A model generated the notes under the pieces. That model was not told where the DNA came from, ran no database searches, and was given only the letters and a program-made list of their open reading frames with translations. A DNA stretch of 64,000 bases, from assembly GCF_040054535.1 (NCBI RefSeq), contig NC_090795.1, forward strand, positions 9,106,501 through 9,170,500, read 5' to 3'. How positions within the stretch are numbered: the stretch's first letter is position 1; the number at the start of each line of letters is the position of its first letter. The DNA comes from Antennarius striatus. Taxonomy: Eukaryota > Chordata > Actinopteri > Lophiiformes > Antennariidae. Position numbers and translations under genes: made by a program. Shown piece after piece: positions 11,455 through 24,808 of this stretch.

Positions 11455-11960
11455 AAGTCTAGTGAGGCGTACTATCATTTTAGGATACGAAAGACTGAGC
11501 TTTGAATACGGTCTTCATTGAAATTGTGGAAATAAGACCATCGTGAAGATAAATGTACATTTCAACCCAAACAGACTGGAAACATATTTCATTTCCTTTC
11601 AGCCATGAGTGTTAGTCTTTCACAAACACAGACAAGCAGGCCATGTGGTTTTTACCAAGACTGTTCTCAGTTCAGTTACCACATTTGAATGTAATAATTA
11701 TTGATTAGATGGTTATCATTACATGGGACGATCTGCTGTAAGTGCATGTGGTACTTTAATTATTATCTGCACTGCATGATTCCTTGCAGGTTTGATGAGT
11801 TTGTTTTGTTAGGAAGCATTAGTAAACTGAAGTGGCCTTATTCTCTTGCACAAAGGCTGCAGCAGGGTGTTTGTCAGAAAGTGTTCCAGTAAGCATGGCA
11901 AAACTATTTTTGTGTCCTGAATATGCAATTTTATTAAATAAATCCCAACAGGTGTATAGA
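11455..11960 (+). terminator. 3' UTR and polyadenylation signal of the full-length LUBAC gene
   Basis: A 3' UTR follows TGA 11452-11454. AATAAA at 11937-11942 is the first good signal; a second lies at 12433-12438, so two 3' ends are possible. Confidence 0.55.
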
Positions 11961-12539
11961 ATTTTTTTTCAATATGTAATTCCTGCACATCTTGACACAA
12001 GGGATGCCTGAAAGGTCCACTTTTTACTCCAACATCTGTCCTACCTGGCATGTAGACTACCTGATATGTACACAGGGTGTTGTACTGTTGACCATCTTGG
12101 TATTGTGAAATGGCATTATCAATCTACATCAAAGTATTGATTAATACTGTACTTGAACCACTTGGTATCATTTGTAATACTGGGAATGTTTTCTAATTCA
12201 TTGATGCATGAATATTATTCTGATACAGTAACAGAATCCACAAGTGTCATGTCTAAGATATTACTAAAGTAAGAGCACCTAGCCTCACCATTCTGTCACC
12301 CAGAATACAAAGATTAACCCCACATACCCTCAACTACACCAGGTCACTGACAAGCCAAGAATAAATGTTCTCTGTTACTTCCTTTCAAACATCAGCACTG
12401 TGTTTCTAATGCACCACTGTGCCTTATATTTTAATAAATGCTCTCTAAACACCTACACTTCTTTGTGTGTGATTAGCATGTGACAGCTGCCAAATGACAT
12501 CTATTTGTAAGGTACACAAGACAAATTCAAAGTGCTGGA

Positions 12540-13310
12540 ACACACAATGAACCTGTCCCTGATAACCTGGGGGTTTTGGATGCTTCATATGGAGCTAATA
12601 AGTTGAACTGTATCCTTTGACTAATAGGAACCCAGTGTAGTGATTTGAAGAACAGTGTAATATGGTCCAGTTCCTGGCATTAGTTAGGAATCTGACAGCA
12701 GTGGTCTGGATCAGCTGCAGCTGCTTCATTGATTTCTTGTCTAACCTGTAAAGACACCGTTACAATAATCTAACCTACTGAAAATAAATGTATGAACAAG
12801 TTTTTCTGTGTCTTCTCTAGACAGGAAACCCTTGATTTTAGCTGTGTTTTTCAGGTGGTACTGTAAGAGGCAGACTTAGTTACAACTTTCAATTGGTTGC
12901 TCAGACTTACATCTGAGTCAATGATGACACTGAAGTTTCTGGATTGATTTGTAAATTTTAGTGTCTTGGAGTCAAGGTGAGCACTGGAGAGCACTTTGAC
13001 CCTTCCTTTTTGGAGTCAAATACAATTATCAGTCTTGTCTGCAAAAGTCTGAAAATTTTTGAAACTTAATTCATTGATTCACTTCACATTCATTGATTTG
13101 ATGGATAAACTTATTGAGAGAAAGTAAAGGACTGTAGTCATGTGATGACCTTGAAAAGTAAAGCTGTGTGTCACCTGCATAAGTCAGTAAGAGATAATAT
13201 ATTCTATTATCTGACCAACGGGCAACATGTAGATGCTGAAAAGAAGAGGCCAAACAGTGGACCCCTGAGGAACCCTGCATGTCATCGTTGTTTGCTCTGA
13301 CTTGACAATT
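12540..13310 (+). repeat. Teleost interspersed repeat, diverged
   Basis: The order of phrases (AACCCAGTGTAGTGATTTGA, then a TATGGTCC block, GCAGCTGCTTCATTGAT, then GTTACAATAATCTAACCT, a TGTGTCTTCTCTAG block, and later TGAGGAACCCTGCATGTCAT) follows a repeat I recognise from many fish genomes but cannot assign to a class. Numerous differences from a clean consensus suggest it is old. No intact frame. Confidence 0.55.
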
Positions 13311-14289
13311 TGGTAATCTAGAGGAGGCTTATAACTTCACTTTTACGATCAAATATGCATCCAAATGTAAAAGGTACAAAGTTATAAATGAGAAATGGAA
13401 ATGATGTAAAACAAGCAATTCAGGATTTTAATTACAATTGCAGTCAAAAATAAATCATGAATATTTAATAGGACAGTTTGTTAACGTAATTTTTAAAACA
13501 TAATATGCCAATCTCAATTTAGAGATCCAACAATTTTTATATTATGATTATATGGCTATAAAAGCAATTTTTCAATCAAGACGTTTATATTACACTTTAT
13601 CCACACAGAAAGTATTGCATTGTGAAATATTTTTAACTGATATAATGGGAGAAATGCAGTGGTTTGCAGCAGCATAAATAAGCCCAAAACATTATACTTG
13701 CACAATGTCAACACTCAAATACCACAGGTTGTTCATACATGATACTAATGTTCAGGAAGTAGCCATTGTTAATGATGTCAGAATTAAAATGGAATGAAAA
13801 CAAAAGGCAAATATCTACACACCAGTGGTATTTTTGGCCAGCCATTTGGTGCATAACATTTCAGTGTTTTCATAAGTGGTCATAAAAACACCTGATGTTT
13901 TTTTGGTTGTCTGCAAGATATCTTGATATGGAGAATTTACAGTTCCACCACTATGTGGAACTAGATCTAGCAAATCCAACATGTGCTACAGCAGTGCACG
14001 AATGACTGAGCCTTCAGGGCTTACAGAGTCTGCCATGCTGCTGTCACCAGGCTTTACCTACTGAATACCACAATCTGAAAGTGATAACTTTCATAGTCTT
14101 TTGTTGCCTTCATTTAAATTTGTATTAAAGACATTACTGGTACATTATTGATAAATATGATAAGAAGTTGTGACTCTTTGGTCCTTTGTTTCTTTTACCT
14201 TCCTTTCTTTCCATGTTTTTGGTTTGACATATCTTACAATGAGGAAAATACGCCACCTAGTGGATCATCGGTATACTGTTGTCCGAGGG

Positions 14290-14407
14290 GCGGGGTTTTT
14301 ACAATTTTACGTCATTCCCTTCGACGTCTTCGACGTGGTTTCTACCGACACAAGGCTACTGCAGGATAATAAAACACTACACTAACACTACACGCATTTT
14401 TTTACAG
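14290..14407 (+). promoter_or_regulatory. oplah: Probable oplah first noncoding exon with splice donor
   Basis: A GC-rich block runs into TTTTTTTACAG|GTAAGTACTG, with the donor at 14408. The next acceptor (CTTGCAG at 15093-15099) opens an exon with 30 nt of 5' UTR before the oplah ATG. Transcription start is not determined. Confidence 0.5.
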
Positions 14408-15129
14408 GTAAGTACTGTAATGATATCGGTGGGACGCCTCCCTTTGTATCTTTGTCAATCCGACATGTGCATTCTCACTTCACACACACCGTGATTTCAG
14501 AAAGCCATGGCTTCAATCATTTAGTTCAGTGTTCATGGAGCTTGAGTGGTTTTGTCTCAATCCACTTTGCGACTGCACAAAACTATTTTTTTTATTCTTA
14601 TTCTTATTCTGAAAATATGATCCCACCATATGTCAAACGTGTCAATGTGTCACCGTAAGGGTGGATTATTGACTGGATTATTTGCGTAATATATTAACAA
14701 AAATAACTGATCTATAAGATGATGCATAAGAAATATAATGGAAAATAAGCTAAATTGATGTTCCATCAAGAGTGTTTTTTGTTGTTGTTTTTTAGTATAG
14801 AATATGTAAATATCCAGGGAAAATGCGCAAAAAGTGTGTTGTGTTCATCTGAAGAGTCGTAAATATAAGAACAGACTGTGTGAGCCAGAGTTCAAGGGGT
14901 CAAATCAAACTAAAACGTCGGAGAAGTGAAGCTGGAAAGCAGAAACAGATAATAAGGGGGGCTTACATAAGCATGTGGGTTAAAGAGTTGTTATGTCATT
15001 GTACAGATTGTCTGATTTAATCTGTTTCTTTATCAGTGCTGATAGAGAGCAGGTAGTCGTCTCCTCCGTCTGACCTTTCCTCACTCCACTTCCTTGCAGG
15101 TGTTGCAGCAGCTCTTCTCTCTCTTGTCC

Positions 15130-18100
15130 ATGGCTGAGACTCAGGGCAAATTTGACTTTGCCATTGACCGGGGAGGTACTTTCACTGATGTGTTCGCCCG
15201 GCTGCCTGATGGTCGAGAGAGAGTCCTTAAACTTCTGTCCTGGGACCCCCAGAACTACAAAGATGCCCCCACAGAGGGGATCCGCAGAATCCTGGAAGAG
15301 GTAATACAATGAGTCAGTGGGTAATGAAGAAATTCCTTTGGTGGTTGTTATGAATGTTGTTTTGGGAGTTTAGTAAAAACCTTAGAATCCCATGCTGCAT
15401 TTTGGGTTGAAATTTTAAATCCTCTCCCTCACCAATTTAAGTCCTTGTCTTTTTCCAAATTCCTAAAAATGTCAGAGAAACTGTTTCTGCAGATTTTCTT
15501 CCTATAGACCTGGATACTTGCTTCTATTTAAAAGTCCCAGTTGCAAGTTGTACACATACATTTTAAAAATTCCAAAAGAAAAATTTCATAATTTCTTTTT
15601 TTGAGTATAAAACAGAATGTTGCTGTTAAGGAATATAAATCAGTTAGTGAAAGAATTTGTATTGAATGTATGTATTGTATAAATAATATTTTATATAGAT
15701 TAGCAACATTTATATACAATTGTGTGTTTCTCCGTGCATGACATGTGATTCTATATTCTATATGTGCTATATATACATACTGTATATGCGGTTGGGACAT
15801 GAATTCCACATTAAATCAACAGTAAATCAACAACGTGGAAAACAATGCAATGAGGCTGAATACCAACTTGTGAGGCACAGGCTCACCTGCATGAAGTATT
15901 ATTTATAATCATATGAATTTATTTGCAGGAATCAGGGCAGGCGTTTCCTCGAGATAAGCCCGTGGATACCTCCCTGATTGGGTGGATCAGGATGGGTACA
16001 ACTGTAGCAACGAATGCGTTGTTGGAGAGGGATGGAGAAAGGACTGCTCTGTTGGTCACTAAGGGCTTCAAGGATTTGTTGCACATTGGCACTCAGGCCA
16101 GACCCAAGCTGTTTGATCTGGTTTGTAACACTTGGTTTTCACATCCATAAAAATGCCTATATACATATAGTACATACACACACACAAACACACACACACA
16201 CAGACATAGATACTTTACATACAGGTAACTCGTGGATGTATGACATGTGAATGAGTTACCTCAGGACAGGTGGAATATGCTGCTAAACTAGGTTTAGTCT
16301 TCATCCTGTATTACAGAACCACAGGGCAGGTTTCGGAATTTGTCCCCAGGGTAACTATTATGTTAGTTAGTGATTGCTGACTTGTGTAGACTCCGTCTTC
16401 TAACACTTTACGATATTCCCATTGATATGTGCTATTTATATGTGGTTCAAGTGAACCTTACTATGGTTTTGACTTTCACTGACATACTTGTTTGTGTGCG
16501 CAGGAGGTGGCCATTCCTGAAGTGCTCTATGAGGAGGTAATTGAGGTGGATGAGCGAGTCGTCCTCAAACAAGACAGCTGTCAACTGCCAACAAAAGAAA
16601 CTAAACATATTGTCACAGGTGAGCTGCCTGTTGCCTAGCGTGGGAGTAAATAACATAAACCTGTTAACCAAGAGTGGTTGTGGTGCTGGAACAAATTGAC
16701 ATTCAGTTTTACAGTCAGTTTGTATTGAAATACTTTCAAAACTAATGACATTTCCATCAGCTGACCTTAGTACACCAAACTAGGTCATGTGGACGTGTGC
16801 ATGTTAGCATGTTTATTCAGCGTTTGAATAAAAAGCAGCTTTGTTCTTCAGAAACTCTTTACCTGCTTGTTAAAATTCTTGTATCCAGAGCGTATCCCAC
16901 TGAATATGTACCAGCTACTCCAGCCTTCCTGCATATATTAAACATCATGGGTAATTGTTCCTTTAGAGTTTTTTGATGTTTCACTTTCCATATAAACCCC
17001 ATTTTTAGGCTGATGCTGAAGGTTTGGTGGTCTTTTTCCATGGCTTGTATCCAAAATAAGAGACATGACTCTTGAAGAATGGAGTATATATCCTGTACTG
17101 ATGGATTTGTATTACTATTGTGCATGTACATTATTATTAATAATAATAATAATTGTTATTATTATTATCATCATCATACTTTACTAATCCCCTGTCAGCG
17201 AATAGTTTTAAATTATTGTTTTATTTATTTCTACTTTTATTAATCATTAATGTCAAAGATATGTGCAAAATTTTGTTCTTAACCTTTACCCCCAAAGCTC
17301 TTCTCTGGAATGAGGTACTTGTGAGCTGAGATGGGAATGAAATATTCTGCATGGTTTTGTTTGTTGACTTTCAAATGAAAACCGTGTCTACTGGCACGCA
17401 CACGGAAAACTGCCTTCAGATTAGAACGTTACCTATATTCCTTCCGTAATCTAAAATAATCCTGTTGTTGTGCTGTGTGGTTCTTGTAGGCAGCACAGGG
17501 GATTCTCTCGAGGTGTGGAAGGAGCTCAATCTGGAACAAGTGGAAAGAGACCTTAAAGGCGTTTTGTCTCGAGGGATCACCAGTCTGGCTGTCCTTCTGC
17601 TGCACTCCTACACGTCAGTACTCGCTTGATAATAGCGTTATATTTACTCAAGATCCTAATCCGACCATTCTGACATTGCAAAAGAACCTTGTGCGTGTTT
17701 TAGATTCTAGTTTTAACTTCTCTCTTTGTGTCTTCCTCTCAGATGGTCGGATCATGAGAAGGCGGTTGGCGCTTTGGCCCGTCGTCTCGGTTTCACCCAA
17801 GTGTCTTTGTCCAGCGAGGTCATGCCTATGGTGCGGGCCGTGCCTCGTGGGTACACTGTCTGTGCCGATGCCTACCTCACACCCAAAATTCATAACTATT
17901 TAAAAGGCTTTACCTCTGGATTCAAGGATTGCTTGAAGGTGTGTGCATCTACAATACGCTTTCTTCATATATATATTATTTATGGATTATATTTAAATGA
18001 TCATCTGCAATGGTGTTCAGGATGTGGACGTCCTGTTCATGCAGTCAGATGGCGGTCTGACTCCCATGAAGCAGTTTTGTGGTTCGAGGGCCATTCTGTC

Positions 18101-21100
18101 CGGCCCTGCAGGGGGTGTGGTTGGGTACGCCATCACCTCCTACAGCCAGGTGGAGAACAAACCTGTCATTGGGTTTGACATGGGTGGTGAGTTGGTGTTG
18201 GCACTTTAAGTAATTACTGAATTTCAAGACTACAGGAAGAACTTCATGGTGTTGTTCGGAAGTTATTAATACATAATTTTAATATATGTCTAAATGTAAT
18301 TTTGAATCATTTAAGGTCAAGCAGAAAATGCCTGTTTTTACGTCCCCTTTGACTGCCCCGGTGTGGTTTCTCTTCCCAGGAACATCCACAGATGTGAGCC
18401 GATACGCCGGCCAGTACGAACACGTGTTTGAGGCCACGACGGCTGGGGTCACCCTTCAGGCACCGCAGCTTGACATCAACACTGTGGCTGCAGGAGGCGG
18501 GTCACGACTCTTTTTCAGGTCTGCACGTACATGTGGCTAGATGAATTTGCACCCGATGACTCAGTAGATGATTTGTCATCTTAGGCCCCATCCACATGAT
18601 GCCGGAACTTTTTGAAAACGCAACTTTTGTGTTGCTTTTACGCCTTCCAACGCAGATATCCGGAAGGAAAACGCAACTTTTTGAAAACGCTGGCCTAGGT
18701 GGATTTTTTTTAAAACGTATTGTCCCGCGTATTGTAAGTCTTGGTGTATGTTTGCTTGTGGACTGCTCCACGTTACTGTAGAAATCTTCAGTGATGTTTT
18801 AACCTTAAAGGATAGCCTTTTGAATTTTGTTTTCATTTTTGTTTTCATTTTTCAAGAAAAATGTTGCATTGCCGGTTCCATCAGTTTATAGTCCTAAACA
18901 ACCCACCCAGAAATATTTGTGCCAAGATTGGGGGGGGGGGGGAGTTTTTTAACTGGTGACAGAAAATAGGTAAAGCAGGTAAATCATTTCTAGCTTCATT
19001 AATGTGTGTGGCCGTATCACATTCAAACAATGGAAAATGTGACATAAGTTTCACCAATGGTAGATTTTAATATCTGTAGTTCTTCACAAGCTGGAATCAC
19101 AATCCCAGTAAGTCTTTCTTGTCTTGTCTCCACCCAGTAGTTTGGTTTCACTTTAATTTTCTGTAAGCAATCGAAATTGAATGACATCTGTTTTTGCTCA
19201 TTTTTCCTGACATGTGAGCTCTCCCCTTGATTTCTTCTTCAGATCAGGGATGTTTGTGGTTGGGCCGGAGTCTGCAGGTGCTCATCCAGGACCGGCCTGT
19301 TACAGAAAAGGTTATACTTTGTTTTTCTCCACCATTACTTCCTTAGATCCTGTGATTTGGCTCTGGGTAGGATTGTGAAATATACAACGTATATTGTCCC
19401 TAACTCCAGTGATGTCTTCTGCTCTTTAAGTCATTCTCATATCTGTTTCATCAGTCAGATAAGTGCTTCCTGTGCAAACACGTAGCAGTGATGTGTGATC
19501 CTGTGGGTTTCTTCCTAGGGGGCCCTCTGACTGTAACTGATGCTAACTTAGCGCTGGGTCGCCTCCTTCCCTCCTTCTTCCCAAAGATTTTTGGACCCGG
19601 GGAGAATGAACCACTTTCCTCAGAGGAAACCATGAAGCATTTCCATGTTCTGACGCAGGAGATCAACCTCTTCTTGTCTTCTAATCAATCACAGGCACTA
19701 GTGTTTACTGGGATTTTATCAGATTTTCATTGCCTCATACTAAATCTTTGAGTTTTAATACTAAGGTATAGTTATTTGGGTTATTTTCTTTTTTTCTTTT
19801 TGTTTGTTTGTTTTTGTTTGTTTGTTTTGGGGGGATCATTTGCAGGTTGGCACAAACAACTCACACAACAGCAGGTCAGAGATGAGTGTCGAAGAGGTTG
19901 CTATGGGATTTATTCGTGTTGCTAATGAGGCCATGTGCCGGCCAATCAGAGCTCTTACACAGGTAATATGAGCTTTAGAGTCTCAGCTTGAGTTTGGTGC
20001 GATAATAGCAACGATTATTAAATGTTTCAAATATTCATTCTCACTTCTCCTCCTCCCCATACTCTCATAGGCTAAAGGTCATGACACATCTCAGCATGTG
20101 TTAGCGTGTTTTGGGGGAGCAGGTGGCCAACATGCGTGTTCCATTGCCCGAGCTCTCGGGATGAAGACGGTCTTGATTCACAAGTACGTGGAATGCTTTT
20201 CATGTTGTGTGTTTGTACGTGACACATATTCATGTATGGTGTGTTTACTGTCATGCTATACCTGTGTAATGCAGGTACAGCGGTGTGCTGTCGGCGTATG
20301 GCTTGGCTCTAGCTGACGTGGTGGAGGAGGTGCAGGAGCCGTGTTCCCTGAAGTACGAGCAGCACTCGTTTGAGGAGATCGATCAGAGGGTGGAGCAGCT
20401 CTCAAAACGCTGCCACGATACTCTCTGTGCACGTGGATTCACCAGGTAACTCCCCATGTGTCCCTCCATCACCATTAGAAGAAACGCTCACGAAATACAA
20501 CCCGCAGAGATGGATTGATTCATTAGCATCTGTCTGACTGAATTGAATACTATTTTAACGACTGGTAAAAACTGGTTGGAATAAGATTTGAATAAAGAAC
20601 CTCGTGGTTTCTTGTCTTTTTCAGGGGTCAGGTATCTTCTGAGGTGTTCCTCCACCTGCGCTATGAGGGCACTGACTGTGCTCTCATGGTTACCGCTGCT
20701 GGTTACCCCAGCAATGCCCAGTCCTGTGCAGCCGGAGACTTCCGGAGTGCCTTCACCAAGCGGTTAGCTCCTTGTTTACTACCTAGTTTAGTTAAGTTTA
20801 TTTGTGCACTGACGCAGTAGTGGCTGCACATTTATTCACCCGTAATGAATTTCCACCCTTGTATGCTCTCTGTGTGCACCAGGGAAGCAAACAAGCAGTG
20901 TGATTAAGGTGTCATTTTTAACAATAAGCTTAGAACACTTTGAAGCTGGAATTTCTTTCACATCTATGACCCTTTAGCTTCTCATACGTGACGCCTCCTG
21001 GTTTGTTTGGGGTTTTTTTCAGTTATCTGAAGGAGTTTGGATTCACGATCCCAGACAGGCTCATCATGGTCGATGACATCAGAGTGAGGGGCTGTGGGAG

Positions 21101-24100
21101 ATCTGGAATCAAATCAGTGTATAAATCAGAGATGGGACAAAGACAAGCCAAACCAGTCACGGTACAGACACACACACACACATACACACACACACATACA
21201 CACACACACACACACATAGTATCTAAATGCAAATGATTATCTCTGTCTATTCTCTTTCTATAGAGGACCATGTGTTACTTTGAGGAGGGTCACCTGGACA
21301 CCGGTGTGTACCTGTGGGAGGAGCTGCCATGTAATCACTCTATTCAGGGACCAGCCATTATCATTGACAAAAACAGGCAGGCACTTTCTCCTCACTGATT
21401 CATGTTTAGAGATGTGTGAAGTCAGTCCTGGACTAACTCAGTCCAAACCTCGGTGCTGGTTCAATGGTCCTGTCTTTTCCTCCCCCAGCACCATCCTGGT
21501 GGAGCCGTGCTGTGAGGCCCGTCTGACAGAGGGTGGCGATGTTTGTTTGACTGTGGGATCTGACCCCCGTTGTGCCCTCGGCACTGAACTTAATACTGTG
21601 CAGCTCTCCATCTTCTCCCACCGCTTCATGAGCATAGCAGGTGGGCCCATTGAGGAGTCAAAGAGAGGGGAGGGAGAGGTGTTTCTGTAGAAAGTGGTCA
21701 CAGGTGATATCATCTTTTTTCTGTCGTCCTCTACAGAGCAGATGGGTAGAGTTCTCCAAAGAACATCGATCTCCACAAACATCAAGGAACGTCTCGACTT
21801 CTCCTGTGCTGTGTTTGGACCAGACGGGGGTTTAGTGTCCAATGCGCCTCATATCCCCGTCCACCTTGGGGCCATGCAGGAGACTGTCCAGTTCCAAGTG
21901 AGGGATGGCAAGCCCTTAGAGCCGGAGACTAATCTACAAACAAGACCAACTCTGACAGTATTTTCTTCTCTATGCAGCTCAAAACTCTTGGGAACAAGCT
22001 GAAGGAAGGGGATGTGATTTTGAGTAACCACCCATGCGCTGGGGGCAGCCACCTCCCAGACCTCACCGTTATCACACCGGTTAGTCAGTCGTATTTTTAC
22101 TTCATCCTTTCCTTCATCATTTTCACCTCACTGCCGTTGATTCTTTCCCGTTTTTTCACCCTAGGTATACAGGAAAGGTGTGAGCTCGCCAGTGTTCTTT
22201 GTTGCCAGCAGGGGGCACCATGCTGACATTGGCGGTATCACCCCTGGCTCTATGCCCCCCCACTCCACCTCCCTTCAGCAAGAGGGGGCAGTCTTTACCT
22301 CCTTCAAACTTGTTACCGGTGGTGTCTTCCAAGAGGAAGGTAAGATGAGAGGAAGGAAGACAAAAATGATGAAAGGAGAAAGTAGAGATAATGAAGAGCT
22401 GCTCACGACGTAGAATACAGGTCATGTTGCTGAGCAGTGAGTTTAAATATTGTAACCAAATCTGAACTAATAGATCATTTTTAAAATTATTCACTTCTTT
22501 GCCTTTTCCTATTACTACTAACACCATTTTGAACCCTTACTTATCTCTATTTTATGTTTGTGCAGTATTTATAGAAAACATCCTATACTATATTATATTA
22601 CAGATACAGGTATAACCAGAATGTCTATGAGTAAACCACTAAGTTCAGTTGTTAAAATAGGGTGGATAACCAGAAATCTAAATTAACAACTTACTGACTT
22701 TTTATATATAACAGAAGTAATATTGAGTGTTTGTTTAAAGTTATGGGTTCCTGTCTTGTATTTTTCCTCTGTCTCCATATCAGCTGTAACTGAAGCTCTG
22801 ATGGCTCCAGCCCAGTACCCAGACTGCTCTGGGACTCGTAATCTCCATGACAACCTGTCAGACCTGCGGGCTCAGGTGGCAGCCAATCAGAGAGGCAGCC
22901 TGCTTGTGGGAGAGCTGATTGACAGCTACGGGTTAGCTGTGGTCCAGGCCTATATGGGATACATTCAGGTAGCTGTAGCTACAAAATGAAACGCTAACAT
23001 GAAAGCATACTGCCCTGCTACAGTATGTGTGTTCATGTCTCAGAGTAACGCAGAGCTGGCTGTGAGAGATATGCTCAGAGACTTTGCGCGTCGCAGACAG
23101 CATCAGACCGGCTCGTTGGAGGTGGAGTCGGAGGATTTCATGGATGACGGGACACCGATCAGACTGAGGGTTAAGATTAACGAAGAAGAGGTGGGCAGGC
23201 TGGAAGTTCAAATGCCACGACCGGCATTGACGAGAAGAATTAACGAAATTTCTCAGGGTGGAGGTTTAATAATGTGAAAAACTTGTGTCGCCACAGGGCA
23301 GTGCAGTGTTTGACTTCACAGGAACGGGAACAGAGGTTTGGGGCAACTGTAACGCTCCCCGTGCAATCACCCTCTCTGCCCTCATCTACTGCCTGCGCTG
23401 CATGGTCGGACAGGACATTCCTCTGAACCAGGTAGAGTAAGCACATGGGTTTTTATTATAAGGCACTTTTAAAATCTGCACAAGCTTCATAACATTTTGT
23501 ACGAGGATTTAACTTTCTTTATTCGTTCAGAAATTCTTCATGGTTTCACATAAATAAAACATAGCTTTTTCTTTTTTCCTATTCAGGGCTGTCTTGCACC
23601 GATCAAAGTCATCATACCTCCTGGTTCAATCCTTCAGCCTTCTGAGAATGCAGCTGTGGTTGGAGGAAATGTGCTCACATCCCAGAGAATCGTCGATGTT
23701 ATCTTCAGGGCGTTTGAGGTTTGCGCTGCTTCTCAGGTGAGAAACACTGAATTTGTATAGACAGAAATCTTTTCATGCTGAGAAGAGATTTACCAGGTGT
23801 CTAAATGGCTGCATTATCTCCGACAAAAAGCCGCTCAAAAGACAACTTAAGGTTTATTTCTATACTTTTCTTTGCTAATTTTTTTCTTTCTCTTTCAATC
23901 AGGGATGCATGAACAACATTTCCTTTGGCAATAAGAGGGTAGGTTACTATGAGACTGTGGCTGGTGGAGCAGGAGCCGGGCCATGCTGGAATGGACGCAG
24001 TGGAGTTCACAGTCACATGACCAACACCCGCATCACTGATCCAGAGATTCTGGAGAAGAGGTTAGACAAAAAAAGGTCTAAATTTTTCATTTAAAATGAT

Positions 24101-24808
24101 ATAAAGTTATTTATGTCACTGCTGTCCACCTGGTGTTTAGATACCCAGTCATTTTAGAGCAGTTCTCTCTACGGCCCGGCTCAGGAGGTGTGGGAAAATA
24201 CTGTGGTGGAGATGGCGTCATAAGGAAACTTCTGTTTCGGAGCAAGGTGGTTCTGTCTGTGCTGACCGAGAGGCGCTCCACCCGTCCTTATGGCCTTCAC
24301 GGTAAACCCTGCCTGCAGAATCCCTCAGTGGTTACTGTTTTTTTGGCTAGATTATTTATCACTGCGCCTCCTCTGCCCTCTCCTCTGTGGTGGTTAGGAG
24401 GTGAAGATGGTGCCGCAGGGCTGAACCAGCTTCACAAAGCAAACAACCGGATCCTCAATCTGGGAGGCAAAACCAGCATCAGCCTTGATCCTGGGGTGAG
24501 ACTGTACACTGTGTGATCAAATACTACCAAAAACTATAATACTATGTTGTATAAAGACTTGGCACTATTCACATTTTATAGTATTGATGAAGTAATTTAA
24601 ATATAAACCCATTATGAGCTGAATTCACTCTGAGACTCTGTGTCTCCTCCTACAGGACATGTTTTGCTTGTACTCCCCTGGTGGAGGGGGATATGGGAGA
24701 GAGGAGGATGCGAACAGGAGACCTCAGGCCAAGCGCAAGCGCTTCAATGAGACTTTTCCTGAGAGGGGCAGCCTCTTTGAATACCGAATGGCCCAAGAGG
24801 GAGTGTGA
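15130..24808 (+). CDS. oplah: 5-oxoprolinase (ATP-hydrolysing)
   Basis: Cytosolic enzyme of the gamma-glutamyl cycle: ATP-driven opening of 5-oxo-L-proline to L-glutamate. Twenty-seven coding exons keep frame and give about 1306 aa (human 1288): 15130-15300, 15929-16120, 16504-16618, 17490-17613, 17743-17938, 18021-18186, 18380-18518, 19243-19310, 19519-19700, 19846-19962, 20071-20183, 20275-20445, 20625-20762, 21023-21161, 21264-21376, 21489-21640, 21737-21897, 21978-22079, 22165-22339, 22784-22968, 23044-23190, 23297-23431, 23587-23736, 23903-24060, 24141-24301, 24398-24495, 24656-24808. The N-terminal hydantoinase A/oxoprolinase half shows [10 protein letters not shown] and, across a splice, [14 protein letters not shown]. 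The hydantoinase B half shows [14 protein letters not shown] and TPGSMPPHS. The start [10 protein letters not shown] fits the family. The end of exon 19519 is uncertain (19694 or 19700), and exon 21376 ends at a GC donor. All domains look intact. Confidence 0.96.
16176..16202. repeat. (CA)n microsatellite
   Basis: Short interrupted CA array in an oplah intron. Confidence 0.9.
18585..18720. repeat. hAT-like MITE fragment
   Basis: GGCCCCATCCACATGATG, followed by repeated AAAACGCAACTTTT blocks, resembles the common terminal motif of non-autonomous hAT elements (GGCCCCGT-type ends). Only one end is clear. It lies in the oplah intron 18519-19242. Confidence 0.4.
21167..21217. repeat. (CA)n tract immediately after an oplah splice donor
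   Basis: The 102-nt intron 21162-21263 has its donor GTACAG at 21162 and is CA repeat from 21167 to 21217, so half of the intron is repeat. Confidence 0.95.
21377..21378 (+). other. oplah: Non-canonical GC splice donor in oplah
   Basis: The exon ends AAC AG at 21376 and is followed by GCAGGC. The next exon starts at 21489 with C, restoring the Asn-Ser-Thr-Ile-Leu-Val-Glu run of the family in frame. No GT nearby preserves both frame and sequence, so this is a GC-AG intron (21377-21488). Confidence 0.8.

Larger units (their letters stand above)
11961..15099. other. Intergenic spacer between the LUBAC gene and oplah
   Basis: Mostly AT-rich non-coding sequence. It contains an interspersed repeat (12540-13310). 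A short GC-richer block at about 14280-14407 ends in ACAG followed by GTAAGT and probably holds the oplah promoter and first noncoding exon. No additional gene was recognised. Confidence 0.6.

Noticed and set aside
14148-14658. Overlapping 68-73 aa frames near the oplah promoter
   Set aside because: Mutually overlapping, no family match, cross the strong donor at 14408.
18925-18945. G-run as a quadruplex switch
   Set aside because: A single poly-G tract in an intron without further G-tracts; could be an assembly artefact.
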